From: Paramoeba atlantica
Lineage: Eukaryota; Discosea
NCBI GenBank assembly: GCA_977017575.1
Contig: CDRNVI010000059.1
Span: forward strand, 248,001-312,000
DNA: 64,000 nucleotides
Direction of reading: 5' to 3'
Below, piece by piece: positions 9,954 to 19,540 of this stretch. The position numbers and the translations under genes were made by a program. The first letter of the stretch is position 1. Each line of letters begins with the position of its first letter. The notes under the pieces are model-generated. The model ran no database searches. It was not told the DNA's origin and was given only the letters and a program-made list of their open reading frames with translations.

Positions 9954-10385
9954 ATGACGAAAGCACACGGAATTAACGCGGGACGTAAACTTGTTCGTCT
10001 GCGTCGTGAGAATCGCTGGGCCGACAAGAAATACAAAAAGCGTCACTTGGGCACCGCATTGAAAGCTAATCCCTTCGGAGGGTCCAGTCACGCCAAAGGG
10101 ATTGTCCTGGAAAAAATTGGTGTTGAAGCCAAGCAGCCCAACTCTGCCATCCGAAAGTGTGTACGAGTCCAACTGATCAAAAACGGAAAGCGTATTATCG
10201 CGTTCTGTCCCCGCGATGGATCGCTGCACTTTATGGAAGAAAATGACCAGGTCCTCGTCGCGGGTCTCGGACGTAGTGGTCACGCTGTCGGAGATATTCC
10301 CGGGGTTCGATTCAAGGTTGTGAAGGTAAGTTCCGTGGGGCTCTACTCTCTCTTCCGTGGCAAACGTGAGAAGCCACATCACTAA
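9954..10385 (+). CDS. RPS23: Cytosolic 40S ribosomal protein S23 (uS12)
   Basis: The 143-residue protein is the eukaryotic uS12 that lines the decoding centre of the small subunit. It begins [13 protein letters not shown], holds the universal PNSAIRKC loop near 62-69 (the proline hydroxylated in other eukaryotes) and ends with a [12 protein letters not shown] tail like other S23 proteins. Length and both termini match the family exactly, so neither start nor stop is in doubt. The stretch GTGAAGGTAAGT near 10321 looks like a splice donor but is read through, because the protein continues with conserved sequence. Confidence 0.97.
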   Translation: MTKAHGINAGRKLVRLRRENRWADKKYKKRHLGTALKANPFGGSSHAKGIVLEKIGVEAKQPNSAIRKCVRVQLIKNGKRIIAFCPRDGSLHFMEENDQVLVAGLGRSGHAVGDIPGVRFKVVKVSSVGLYSLFRGKREKPHH

Positions 10386-10661
10386 ACAGAGGACTTTCCT
10401 GTAAGAATAAAGACGAAGAAAGTTTTGAGAATGGTAGTTTATACATAAAGTTAAGCGTAAAGTCATTCAAATCGCGTTATTAGTTCATCCGGAGAGTAAC
10501 AACATCCACGCAAACATTTTTTAATCTCGACTCCTATTTTTACCATTTTATTTTACCCTTTTATCCCTTTTTTATCCCCTTCTTTTTTTCTTTTTCCTTA
10601 GCTTTTTCCATCCCCCTTTATCTCTCCCCCCCCCCAAAAAAAATAATTAAATAAACCAACC

Positions 10662-11132
10662 ATGCCCCGCCCCAAACCCTCCGCTGGTTTCTCCCACCAA
10701 GACTGGGCCCCCCAAGCCGCCCACCCCGCCGCCGCGGCCTCCGCGGTGCACAAAACCCACAAACCCGCGGAGATTGCCAGAGCCCAGCAAGCCAACCAAC
10801 CCGTCACCGTGACCACGCGGCACGATGCCGGGCACAACCGCCAGCACGGCGCCTCCGAGCACTTACATATGAAAAAGATCGAAAACGAGGAGGACGCCTA
10901 TGTGCACAAAACCGTGGACCGCTCCCTCGCGGTGAACCTGCGACGGGCCCGGGCGAAGAGGGAGCTGACCCAGGCCCAGCTCGCGCACGCGATGAACGAG
11001 AAGGCCGCGGTGATCCAGAGCTACGAAAGCGGCAACGCGATCCCGAATGGGTCGCTGATTGCGAAAATGGAGAAGGCGCTGGGGCTAAGGCTGCGGGGGC
11101 CACAGGCGTTGGAACCGCTGGGGAAGAAATAG
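10662..11132 (+). CDS. MBF1: Multiprotein bridging factor 1 (MBF1), Cro/C1 HTH
   Basis: MBF1 is a small eukaryotic coactivator and ribosome-associated factor that guards reading frame at stalled or collided ribosomes. The 156 residues comprise a basic, Ala/Pro-rich N-terminal part (1-65) and an HTH_XRE domain (about 83-140) with the signature ARAKRELTQAQLAHAMNEK, then VIQSYESGNAIPN. The start has C-rich context and fits family length. The gene is an example of the local skew: C-rich at the 5' end, G-rich at the 3' end. It sits directly behind RPS23 in the same array. Confidence 0.93.
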   Translation: MPRPKPSAGFSHQDWAPQAAHPAAAASAVHKTHKPAEIARAQQANQPVTVTTRHDAGHNRQHGASEHLHMKKIENEEDAYVHKTVDRSLAVNLRRARAKRELTQAQLAHAMNEKAAVIQSYESGNAIPNGSLIAKMEKALGLRLRGPQALEPLGKK

Positions 11133-11558
11133 AGACAGGGGAGGGGGTGAAAAGGGAGTGAATAGAGGAAGATATTATAGACATAATATAGATACCCTAT
11201 AGAAAACCCTATAGATATAGGGTTTTGCTACAGGAAATGTGAAGAAGTGAGATCAAAATGAAATTTTTGGGAATTCGGTGTCGCTTTGCAGCCCTCCGTT
11301 GTTGTACAGACTGACGCTGATGGCCCATGGTCCATATTAAACAATTTTAGCCCTTACATATCGTTTCCTTTTTATCTGCTTTATTCAGCAGTATTTTCGT
11401 TTGGTGACTCCTTTAAAAGAAGTTTGTTTTTTGAAGGTTGTGGAAATGGCTACGGCGCTGCTAGGATGGGCTGAGGTTGATTCTTATGCAAACAAGATTA
11501 TATCTTTTTCGACCACACATTACTACTGCTTTATGATAGTATGTTTACGTTACATTTT
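11133..11558. other. Intergenic spacer
   Basis: No convincing gene. A 62-codon frame at 11286 lacks an ATG start and any recognisable sequence. Confidence 0.4.
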
Positions 11559-12210
11559 ATGTCCTGCTTGAATTTTCATACCGCTGACTCGTCCTCTCGA
11601 TCAGCAAAGGTGCGAGGTGCTGTTTTACCGCAAGAATTCACGCTGTCACAATTGGTGAGTGTTCTTTCCTACAACTCCTAAGCGTCCTGGACGAATGACA
11701 CTCCTGCATGTGAATAGTCGTACGTCCAGTGTAACACTGAACAGAAAGTAGTTCGACTATTTTTGAGATTCTCGGGCCTATGGTTTTGATTGTCCCACAC
11801 TAGAAGAGGAAGATTATCCCACACTAGAAGGCGAATTGTTGTGGAAATACTTGTCGCCTACGTTGTTATACTTTGGTGCTTCGTCGCAGTCCTTGAGCGG
11901 GCTTGTGGATCTCTCAATTTTACCTCCCGATCTTAAAAAAATCAATATCAGTATGAATCAGTGTAGTGGATCATTGGATTTGACGTGCTTGCCCTCTACT
12001 CTTCAAGCTATGTACCTCGATAAAAACAGATTCAAAGGTGAAATTGATCTGACATGTCTTCCACCATCGATCCGCGAAATCTACTTGGGCGAAACTGAGC
12101 TATGTGGGGAACCGGATTTCACGAAGCTGCCCGAAGGGTTACAGGTACTGGACCTCTCTTTCAACAAGTTTGGTTGGCGTGGGGATATACCTGCTCTAGT
12201 AAGAATCTAG
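11559..12210 (+). pseudogene. Decayed LRR family gene
   Basis: From the ATG at 11559 the frame gives a normal family leader and cap start (KVRGAVLPQEFTLSQL), then meets a stop after SYNS at about 11680. The next residues still read ASWTNDTPAC and another stop falls directly after in the cap. The later LRR part (from about 11836: WKYLSPTL, CSGSLDLTCLP, NRFKGEIDLTCLP, DLSFNKFGWRGDIP) is in a different frame. At least two stops and one frame change are therefore present. The 3' 260 bp is closely similar to the LINE-interrupted remnant at 5487-5774, so the two were recent duplicates. Four LRR units are recognisable. Confidence 0.82.
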
Positions 12211-12662
12211 ATTAAGATGCGTCAACAACTGTTTGCCATGCATGATTAATGCACTTTACTTTTTGTGATTTTCTTTTCGAAGAAATAAATTGATTAGGTT
12301 TTCCTAAGAACATCGTTTACCATATACGTTATGCGCCACACTCCTACATGAACCCCCAGAGAGTCACTTGTAGCAGGAAAAAAGTACGCCCAGCACTATG
12401 ACCTGATGATGGTCAGGATCAGGCTTGGGAGAAATCTCTAGTGACACAGATCACTATGAATAAATGAATGGCGTAGATTAAATTTGGTTTGTAACTCGAC
12501 GCAGATGAACTTCCAACTTAAACGGTTTAAATACTTCTATTCATGCATTCTTTTGGTCATTGTTATTCCTTAACCACGTGACGGGCTGCAGCTGTTTCGC
12601 CCAAGATCGGGATCGCGGTTTCTATTTTATAGTCCCCATCTTTCGGAGCTACCTTAGTTTAA
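12211..12662. other. Intergenic spacer
   Basis: No gene seen. Short hairpins occur near 12402-12420 (CCTGA/TCAGG) and 12443-12460 (AGTGA/TCACT). Confidence 0.35.
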
Positions 12663-13063
12663 CTAAGTAACTAAGTTACTGTCCCGCTGCTCAATCTTTT
12701 TACTCTTTGCATTAATGGTTCTCCGAGGTTGGAGCCGATTGCACTGGACAAAATTCCGCTGAGGAGGAATATATCGTGACCCAAAGCGCTTGTCGTTGTT
12801 TTGATGTGCCGAATAGGTCGAATTATGTCCACCAAACATTCGGAAATTTCCCGAGCCTCTTCCTCTTTGGGCGTTGTGCTTTCTCGCTTTCGCCATTTCG
12901 ACTGAATGGCCGCACTCGGAACACTCACTTGGGTGGCTGTTGGGACGAGACACACGCTTTCTCGGCATGCTTCCAGGCACGGCGCTTTGGAGGCAGCTGA
13001 ATAATTTGCATTATATGCAAGAAATTGGGCAGCCAGATCCAGTAAGAAATGGTTAGCAGGCAC
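12663..13063 (-). other. GC-richer island with minus-strand open frames, possible element relic
   Basis: Two overlapping minus-strand frames of 105 and 130 codons lie in a patch of more balanced composition within AT-rich spacer. One contains ECSECGHSVEMAKARKH, which has zinc-finger-like spacing. Neither matches a family I know, and they would be the only minus-strand genes here. A fragment of an inserted element is as likely as a gene. Confidence 0.2.
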
Positions 13064-13327
13064 CTGAGCGGCAAGGGGACGATGATGGGGACGATGAAGC
13101 TAACGAGCTCCGACTCCTGCTTTCCAATTTCGTCAGTACAACACTACGCATGACCATTCTCCTAAAACTAGAACAGAAAAACAAATAAAAGTTTCGCTTG
13201 TAACTTTTTTAAAATTTTCAAGTTATTTTGCGAAAAGGTGACAGATAAATAGGGGCGATGGTGGATAAAAAAAAATTATTAGAAGCGCTGAAAAGCGACA
13301 TATAACTAGGGGGGTGGGAGTGACAGG

Positions 13328-13496
13328 TACTATCCCCCCTATCCTAGCGTTGCCTCAGTACCTCCCTCATAGCGTTGCTTTTTAGACTGTCTCTTCAAGA
13401 CTCTCTTGCCGCGAAGCGGCGATTTTTTTTCTGACCCCCCATCCTAGCGTTGCTTTTTCTCAAAACCAGGCAACGCTAGGATAGGGGGGGATAGTA
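13328..13496. repeat. Palindromic MITE-like repeat, full copy
   Basis: The ends are inverted copies of TACTATCCCCCCTATCCTAGC and GTTGCCT (13328-13355 with 13468-13496, differing by one or two Cs). Inside are two further direct GCGTTGC words, a GCCGC-GAA-GCGGC hairpin followed by eight Ts (about 13411-13431), and a terminal hairpin of about 19 bp (13434-13490, loop about 16). Related copies lie at 15424, 34376 and 55846. The terminal inverted repeats suggest a small non-autonomous DNA element. No target duplication is clear. Confidence 0.65.
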
Positions 13497-13499
13497 ACT

Positions 13500-13780
13500 A
13501 GGGGGGGTACAATACATCATATACGTCAGTCCAAACGAGAGAAAACAATCTCCCACAAAAACAATACTGTTTCTGTAAACGCGAGCTTACGTTTTGCATG
13601 TAGGAATCTCCGTTAGACTTGCGCTTACACAAGGACAATACTAGCAGATAGTGGTAGCGAGATAATTTGCGACGCGAAAGATAGATTGCGACGCGAAGCG
13701 GTGTAAGATTTTTTTTCCTAATTTTCCTCAAAATTTGTAACCATCTTATTTAAATGTTCCTTTTCCTGAAAAGCGGTGAC
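13500..13780. other. Spacer with GCGACGCGAAGCGG words
   Basis: No gene. The words GCGACGCGAA at about 13668 and 13687 and a run of Ts after the second echo the hairpin-plus-T segment of the neighbouring repeat and may be decayed copies. Confidence 0.3.
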
Positions 13781-13846
13781 AATTGAGGGGCTGCGGGTAT
13801 GATCTCACGTGATCTCGTCGTGGGCCTCACCCGCAGCCCCTCAATT
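13781..13846. repeat. Perfect 18-bp inverted repeat
   Basis: AATTGAGGGGCTGCGGGT at 13781-13798 is exactly complementary to 13829-13846, with a 30-base loop that itself holds the near-palindrome ATCTCACGTGAT. As RNA it would form a very stable hairpin. Whether it is an element end, a processing signal or a terminator cannot be told. Confidence 0.7.
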
Positions 13847-14364
13847 AAGTAGGAGGGTACAGTATTACTTCTCACAAGTTCAACACAGTTGAAGTATAAA
13901 GGGGGAGTCACAGTAATCCGTGCAGTTCTGAATCTTCGTTTCGAACTGTACGCGGGGGAGCCAGCTGGCCGTCCGCTGGCACGTCTTCGAACGTGGAGAG
14001 GGAGCAGTGGCGGCAGTGCACAAAACTACTGGGGGTGTACTGGCACCTTTACTCTTACAAAAAGGAGACAAAGAAAATGCTACTTATAGAACTGCGTTCT
14101 TTGGTGGGTCGCCCAATACGGTATTCGAGTGAGGTATTACACCTGACCGATCGGTAAAATATGGCAAGATTAGCTGTTCACTTCCCTCTGAATTGTTATT
14201 TTCACGTGTACCAGAAATTCATAGTTTCGACTTGTGCACAAAAACAAATTTTTTGTTTTCGTTTAATTTTTCTATCTGCATATTATCGTGAGAGCGCCAG
14301 TGTTAAAAGGTTAGTAAAAGTTTCCCTCTGCTTCTCCATGTCTCATCCCCTCTAACCCCTAACC
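13847..14364. other. Intergenic spacer before UMP-CMP kinase
   Basis: A short plus-strand frame at 13889-14089 has no recognisable features. The last 60 bases before the kinase ATG are strongly pyrimidine-rich. Confidence 0.4.
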
Positions 14365-14979
14365 ATGACGGATCATCTCTGCTCCACCCACTTCCCCCCG
14401 TTAGTATTTTTCATCGTCGGGGGACCGGGCAGCGGGAAAGGAACAAACTGCACGCGATTCGCCACCGAGTTTGGTTTCGAACACATCAGTGCCGGGGAGC
14501 TCCTGCGCGTGGAGGCCACAAAAGATACCCCCCGGGGGCGGCACGTGTCCTCTATCCTCTCCTCCGGGCATATTGTCCCCTCGGAGATTACCATGGAGCT
14601 CATGCAGCTGGCTGTGGTGGGGACCAAACAAAGCCAGACCTCCCCCTCCCCTGCAGGCTTCTTAATTGATGGGTTTCCGCGAAAACGGGACCAGGGGGAG
14701 ATGTTTGAGCAACGTATCGGTCCCGCACGAAAAGTAATCCATTTACGCTGTAGTGAGGGGGAAATGCTGCGTAGGTTACGGGAGAGGCAGGGTGCTCGCA
14801 GGGATGACTCCCCGGAGGTGATTTTGGAACGGCTTCGGACCAACACGTTGCAGTGTGTTCCAGTGCTGGAGCAGTACCGCAGGGAGGGGAGGGTGGATGT
14901 GGTGGACTGTGATACGGGGTCCGTGGAGGAGGTTTACCAAAGGTTTCGGAAGTGTGTTCTACAACATGCGAAGTTGTAA
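14365..14979 (+). CDS. UMP-CMP kinase / adenylate kinase family
   Basis: Nucleoside monophosphate kinases move a phosphate from ATP to UMP/CMP (or AMP). The 204-residue protein has the P-loop GGPGSGKGT at 19-27, the NMP-binding ISAGELLR stretch, FLIDGFPRKRDQ, and a short LID region (RRLRERQGARRDDSPEVI). The short lid and the DGFPRxxxQ form suit the UMP-CMP kinase branch better than long-lid adenylate kinase; the substrate is not provable here. No organelle leader is evident. The start sits in a CCCCTAACC context after a long pyrimidine tract. Confidence 0.88.
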   Translation: MTDHLCSTHFPPLVFFIVGGPGSGKGTNCTRFATEFGFEHISAGELLRVEATKDTPRGRHVSSILSSGHIVPSEITMELMQLAVVGTKQSQTSPSPAGFLIDGFPRKRDQGEMFEQRIGPARKVIHLRCSEGEMLRRLRERQGARRDDSPEVILERLRTNTLQCVPVLEQYRREGRVDVVDCDTGSVEEVYQRFRKCVLQHAKL

Positions 14980-15423
14980 GCAAAAATTTGGAGTGGGATT
15001 TGTGATGGGCGGAACTGGTAAAAAAAAATCCATTTAGAGCCACATTTTATAGATTCTACGAATTTCCTAAAGCACTATGTAGGAGGACTACAATATGGCA
15101 GTACAATATAATTTAGCGTATATTTTAGCATATGGATTCATTCCCGTGTGCGATCCCCACATACTATTTTGAAGGGCAGTGTTAAATTTTATACTTCGTC
15201 CATAAGACAACAAGTACAGCTCGACCTGTGATTATTGAAAGAAAGTGAACAAATTCCCTGCGAAATTGAGAGTAACACACAATAAAAACGGCAAAATAAA
15301 AGGCGTTCCGGTGATCTAAAATCGGGCAAAAGGAAATTGGAAAACAGTGGCATTAGGGCCCCTTATGATCCACGTGAAAATCCTATATAGAAATCCGAAT
15401 TATAATTTGAAAACAACTTTCAC
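14980..15423. other. Intergenic spacer
   Basis: AT-rich; nothing recognised. Confidence 0.4.
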
Positions 15424-15560
15424 CTCCCTATCCTAGCGTTGCCTCGGTACACCCCTTATTAGCGTTGCTTTTACGACTTAACTCTTGCCGCGATGCGACA
15501 ACTTTTTTTACGCCCCTTAGGGTTGCTTTTTACTAAACGGAAGCCCGGTTTAGTATACCT
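15424..15560. repeat. Copy of the CCTATCCTAGCGTTGC repeat family
   Basis: This aligns with the 13328 element from CTCCCTATCCTAGCGTTGCC through the decayed GCCGCGATGCG hairpin and T run to GGTTGCTTTTTAC. Then it diverges, so the right inverted end is lost. Confidence 0.6.
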
Positions 15561-15667
15561 GTGAGGTTTAGCATGCCTGTGGAAGAGAGTATATTAGAAG
15601 GACAGTCTTTCTTGACGTTGACTAGTACTTTTTACACAACTTTTGCTAAGCGTGTTAGGTAATTTTC

Positions 15668-16330
15668 ATGAATTCCACAAGTACGACCCCGCATCTTCGC
15701 ACTTCGAAGGTCCGTCACACCGAGCTACCGGTAGAGTATCGGATGATGCATCTCATTAAAGATATTGAAAACCCACACAAGAGTTGGTCTGAAGACACAC
15801 ATCTCTGCAATTGGTCTGGCGTGAGCTGCAACCGCACTGCTCTACCCCTCATAAGTATCACGGAAATTTTATGGAGAGGTCGAAATCTAGCAGGAAGGCT
15901 TCGCTGGGAATTTCTACCCCCAACAGTACGAAACCTAGACGTCGGCCTCAACACGTATTTTGGCTGGCAGCAGAATATGCTTAAAGGACCACTTCCACTG
16001 TACGATATGCCTACACAGTTAAAGAAAATACTAGTCGGGTACAATCAATTGTCGGGGGAACTAGCTCTTACGTCGCTTCCCTCTAACCTTTGGATGCTCA
16101 ATGTTTCTTCGAACGATTTCGAAGGAAATGTAGACTTAACAGCATTACCTCGAACGTTAGAATTTTTGCAGATGGATACGAATCCTGGACTACGTGGTCC
16201 CACGGACCTTTCTTGCCTTCCACTTTCATTGTGCTCGCTAACAATGATTCAGACGGGGTTATATCCTTCTGATACTCAGCATGTTCCACGATTTGTGAAA
16301 TGGTCTAATAAAACCGCGTATGCGAGGTAG
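15668..16330 (+). CDS. LRR protein with Cys-capped N-terminal domain
   Basis: The 220-residue family member has leader, LPVEYRMMHLI helix, KSW at 38-40 and CNWSGVSC (C47, C54). About six LRR units follow, such as LKKILVGYNQLSGELALTSLP, ending with a degenerate unit and a basic tail. No signal peptide, transmembrane segment or stop codon was found. Just upstream, TTTTGCTAAGCGTGTTAG then GTAATTTTC precedes the ATG, a reasonable trans-splice acceptor. Role unknown. Confidence 0.75.
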   Translation: MNSTSTTPHLRTSKVRHTELPVEYRMMHLIKDIENPHKSWSEDTHLCNWSGVSCNRTALPLISITEILWRGRNLAGRLRWEFLPPTVRNLDVGLNTYFGWQQNMLKGPLPLYDMPTQLKKILVGYNQLSGELALTSLPSNLWMLNVSSNDFEGNVDLTALPRTLEFLQMDTNPGLRGPTDLSCLPLSLCSLTMIQTGLYPSDTQHVPRFVKWSNKTAYAR

Positions 16331-16649
16331 ATACAACCAAAATGCGGTGGTTGACGGAATGGTTGAAGGGTACTTAAATTATCAACGACCATGAATAGTT
16401 GACCGGTAGTTGCATTCGGTAGTTGTACAAATACGCGCGTATGCGTAGCAATATAAACAATCTCATTTTACACGAAATTTTACACAAGGATCATTTACAT
16501 TCTCAACGTATCATTATTTTACAAATGTATTTATAAAACATTTACAAACCGTTTTAGAAAGGTTTTAAAAACTTTTCAATTAAAATCCCAGCGGTGTGTT
16601 TGCTAGACAAATGTAATGTTAGTTCATTTTTTGAAAGACATAAGTTTTA
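16331..16649. other. Intergenic spacer
   Basis: AT-rich, no gene; repeated TTTACA words. Confidence 0.4.
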
Positions 16650-16674
16650 CTTCCGATTTTCCTTTCTCATACAG
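16650..16674 (+). promoter_or_regulatory. Predicted trans-splice acceptor for dynamin gene
   Basis: A pyrimidine run ends in ATACAG 15 bases before the dynamin ATG. Such tracts direct spliced-leader addition in kinetoplastids. Inferred from sequence only. Confidence 0.5.
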
Positions 16675-16688
16675 CTTCTTCACTCCCA

Positions 16689-19178
16689 ATGATGGAAAAT
16701 CTTATCTCTGTCATGAATTCCCTTCATGACGTGTTTTCACGCATCGACATGGGTGGCACGCTGGCTAAGTCTTTGGAATTTCCTCAAATCGCCGTTGTGG
16801 GCTCTCAAAGCTGTGGAAAAAGCAGCGTCCTGGAGGCTCTCGTGGGACGTACCTTCCTCCCTCGTGGTCAGGGCATCGTGACCCGGCGACCGCTTATCCT
16901 ACAACTCCATCCCGTCGATGCGCATGGGAAACCCAAGTATCAATCCTCCTCCTCGCTACCCCTCGGGAGTAGTGCAAAATACCCCTCGGGGTCGGATTCG
17001 GTTCTACGCGGGGCATTTCCTTCCCCTCCCCCTTCTTCACGATCTAGGGGATCGGATTCCGAATTACTAAATGAGCCCAGGAGCTCACGACCGACCCTCT
17101 CCTCCAAGACTCCCTCCTCTCATAAAGTAGAGCTGCTCTCCTCTCTTCCCGAGGTGCCCCCGAGTCGTCCGGACTCACGCAGCGGGGAGCAAAGCTTCTC
17201 CGGAAGCCTCGAGGCCATGGAGGAGTTAAATGGGCGACCGAGCTCACCGGGAAAAGAGGATAACGGGGTAGCAGGCCCCTCCTTTAATAAGGAGGATGGA
17301 GGGACACGTCCAACCGAGTGGGCGGAGTTTCTACATCTTCCGGGGGTAAAATTTACCAATTTTGATGAAGTCCGGCAGGAGATTGTGCATGAGACCGAAA
17401 AGGTGGCGGGACGACAGAAAAATATTTCCCCAGTGCCGATTGTGTTGAAAATTTACAGTCCCCATGTGCTGGCGCTTACCCTGATTGACCTTCCCGGGTT
17501 GGTGCGCAACCCTGTCGCGGATCAGCCGAAGGATATTGATCGACAAGTGCAAGCCATGGTGTTGGATTACGTCACGCAGCCCAATACACTCATCTTGGCC
17601 GTCTCTGCGGCTAACGCTGATATTGCCACCTCGGATGGCATTCAGCTCGCGCACCGTGTCGACCGTGAGGGAGTGCGCACGCTTGGGGTGCTGACAAAGA
17701 TTGATATTATGGACGAGGGCACCGATGCGGCTGACATTCTCGAAGGCCGCGTCATCCCTCTTCGTCGCGGATTTATCGGGGTTATGAACATGAGCCAGCG
17801 GGATCTCGATTTGGGAAAGAATGTAGGGGAGCACCGAAACGCCGAAAGAGAGTTCTTTGCTACCCATCCTAAATACCGGCACATGGCTGAGCGCTGTGGG
17901 ACGGCGTACCTTGCCGAGACGCTGTCCTCCATGTTGCTGCAGCATATCCAATCTACCTTACCTACTCTACGGGGAAAGATCGAGGACTTGTTAAAGTCCA
18001 CCAAGGCGGAACTTGCGAAATACGACGAGGGCTCGCCCTCCTTACTCCACGCAGGATCAACGCAAAACGCAGCCCAGTTGTTACATCTCCTCACAGCCTA
18101 TGCGAACGCCGTCTCCGAGTCCATCTCTGGACGAAGCGAGGATAGTTCCAAGGCCCGGGAGCTCTACGGCGGGGCGCGGATCAATTTTATCTTCCACGAG
18201 CGTTTTGTGCCGTACATCGCCTCCCTCTCCCCCTCCAAGGACCTTACGGATGAGCAAATCCGCATGGCGATTAGTAACAGCCAAGGCAACCGTACCGCGC
18301 TGTTCCCCTCCGAGCCCGCATTCGAGACCTTACTGGTGGCACAACTCGCGCGGCTAAAGAAGCCCTCTTTGCGCTGTGTCGGATTTGTCTTTGAGGAGCT
18401 GGTCCGGATCGCGGACCAGTGTGCTCACAAACTCGAGCGCTACCCGCTGCTCCGTCGTCGTGTGTTTGAGGTCACCGTGGAGCTTTTAAATCTTCACCGC
18501 CCCATGGCCGAGGAACATCTTACGGTTAACCTCATGGCCGAGCGGCTCTATATTAACTCCAACCACCCCGATTTCGGAGACTCCTCGGCGATTTTACAAG
18601 CGGCCTATGGTGTCAGTGGGGCACACGCGCCGAGTGAAATACAGCATGCTGCGCCTCCCGCTAGCGCTCAGCTGCGTACGCGTGCGACGACCACAGCCGT
18701 AAACCCCAATGTTGGAAATCAAAATGTCGCCCCCTCCACAAGCTCCATGTTTCCTCCCGCTCCGGTAATGGAGGGGAAACCAACAATAGAGCGTGTGCCG
18801 TTTCCCGCTCACGGGTTTGACACCATCCCGGATCAAATTACCCACACCGGGCCATTAAGTGAGCGCGAGGGCAGGGAGCACTTTGCGCTACGCAGCCTCA
18901 TTGAGTCCTATTTCCGTGTGGTGAAAAAGACGGTGCAGGACCAGACCCCGAAGATTGTGACCTATTTTTTGGTCAAGCGGCTCACGGAGAGGCTGCGGAA
19001 TTTTTTGGTCGAGAAACTCTACAAGGAGGGGCTGCTGGAGGCGCTGTTGCAGGAGAATGAGGAGGTGGTGCGTCGGCGCTCCGCGGCGCAACGTATGCTG
19101 GCCTGTTTGAACGCCGCAAAGGAAGTCCTGGATAGTGTGAATGACGGTTCCTTTGCCGCAGCCTATCGTGGAAATTAG
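16689..19178 (+). CDS. Dynamin-related GTPase
   Basis: Dynamin-family GTPases polymerise on membranes and drive scission (endocytosis, mitochondrial or peroxisomal division). The GTPase domain has P-loop GSQSCGKSS at 38-46, PRGQGIVTRRPL, DLPGL near 267 and TKID near 336. The stalk follows, and the GTPase effector domain lies about 725-825 (ESYFRVVKKTVQDQTPK, then VRRRSAAQRMLACLNAA). There is no PH or proline-rich C-terminal domain, as in Vps1/Drp1-like members. A Ser/Pro/Arg-rich insert of about 120 residues (around 88-210) interrupts the GTPase domain after QLHP, where human dynamins have nothing comparable. A second Ala/Pro/Thr-rich linker precedes the effector domain. With 829 residues, the surplus equals these inserts. 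Kinetoplastids usually carry one or two such genes for endocytosis and mitochondrial fission. Confidence 0.93.
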   Translation: MMENLISVMNSLHDVFSRIDMGGTLAKSLEFPQIAVVGSQSCGKSSVLEALVGRTFLPRGQGIVTRRPLILQLHPVDAHGKPKYQSSSSLPLGSSAKYPSGSDSVLRGAFPSPPPSSRSRGSDSELLNEPRSSRPTLSSKTPSSHKVELLSSLPEVPPSRPDSRSGEQSFSGSLEAMEELNGRPSSPGKEDNGVAGPSFNKEDGGTRPTEWAEFLHLPGVKFTNFDEVRQEIVHETEKVAGRQKNISPVPIVLKIYSPHVLALTLIDLPGLVRNPVADQPKDIDRQVQAMVLDYVTQPNTLILAVSAANADIATSDGIQLAHRVDREGVRTLGVLTKIDIMDEGTDAADILEGRVIPLRRGFIGVMNMSQRDLDLGKNVGEHRNAEREFFATHPKYRHMAERCGTAYLAETLSSMLLQHIQSTLPTLRGKIEDLLKSTKAELAKYDEGSPSLLHAGSTQNAAQLLHLLTAYANAVSESISGRSEDSSKARELYGGARINFIFHERFVPYIASLSPSKDLTDEQIRMAISNSQGNRTALFPSEPAFETLLVAQLARLKKPSLRCVGFVFEELVRIADQCAHKLERYPLLRRRVFEVTVELLNLHRPMAEEHLTVNLMAERLYINSNHPDFGDSSAILQAAYGVSGAHAPSEIQHAAPPASAQLRTRATTTAVNPNVGNQNVAPSTSSMFPPAPVMEGKPTIERVPFPAHGFDTIPDQITHTGPLSEREGREHFALRSLIESYFRVVKKTVQDQTPKIVTYFLVKRLTERLRNFLVEKLYKEGLLEALLQENEEVVRRRSAAQRMLACLNAAKEVLDSVNDGSFAAAYRGN

Positions 19179-19540
19179 GTTTGAATTTACTAAAAACGTA
19201 TGTGCATTTTTGCGTTTTGTTTTGAAATTGATTTGTACAAAGCTCCCACTTCTCGAAAATGGGAGTACTTGAAAACCTGATCGAATACAGTTTGAACTAT
19301 GGAGTCATGGCCAAATGTGTTCCACGGTGAAATAAGAAGGCATTGGCATAATGCTGTAAACGAATACCCAAAACAATATTATCCTTGATTTATTTAGGTG
19401 ATATTCTTGAATTCTAACTGTTTCTGGTAAATAGAGGTTTTTACTCCAAAGTACCAAGAGTTCTATTATTTGTTCGAAATCTGAACACAGACCATCTCTC
19501 CTTTCTTTCTACTCAAAGACGTTGGATTCTTTCTATTTCC
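19179..19540. other. Intergenic spacer
   Basis: No gene; a short inverted repeat (CTCCCACTTCTCG near 19242 with AAATGGGAG) is the only structure noted. Confidence 0.35.

Noticed and set aside
10318-10335. AAGGTAAGT resembling a 5' splice site inside RPS23
   Set aside because: Reading through gives the conserved S23 C-terminus at exact family length, so no intron is needed.
11286-11474. 62-codon frame upstream of the LRR pseudogene
   Set aside because: It lacks an ATG start and has no recognisable sequence.
12400-12470. CTGATGA...GAAA resembling a hammerhead ribozyme core
   Set aside because: The required helix between the two conserved boxes cannot form; only a local CCTGA/TCAGG hairpin is present.
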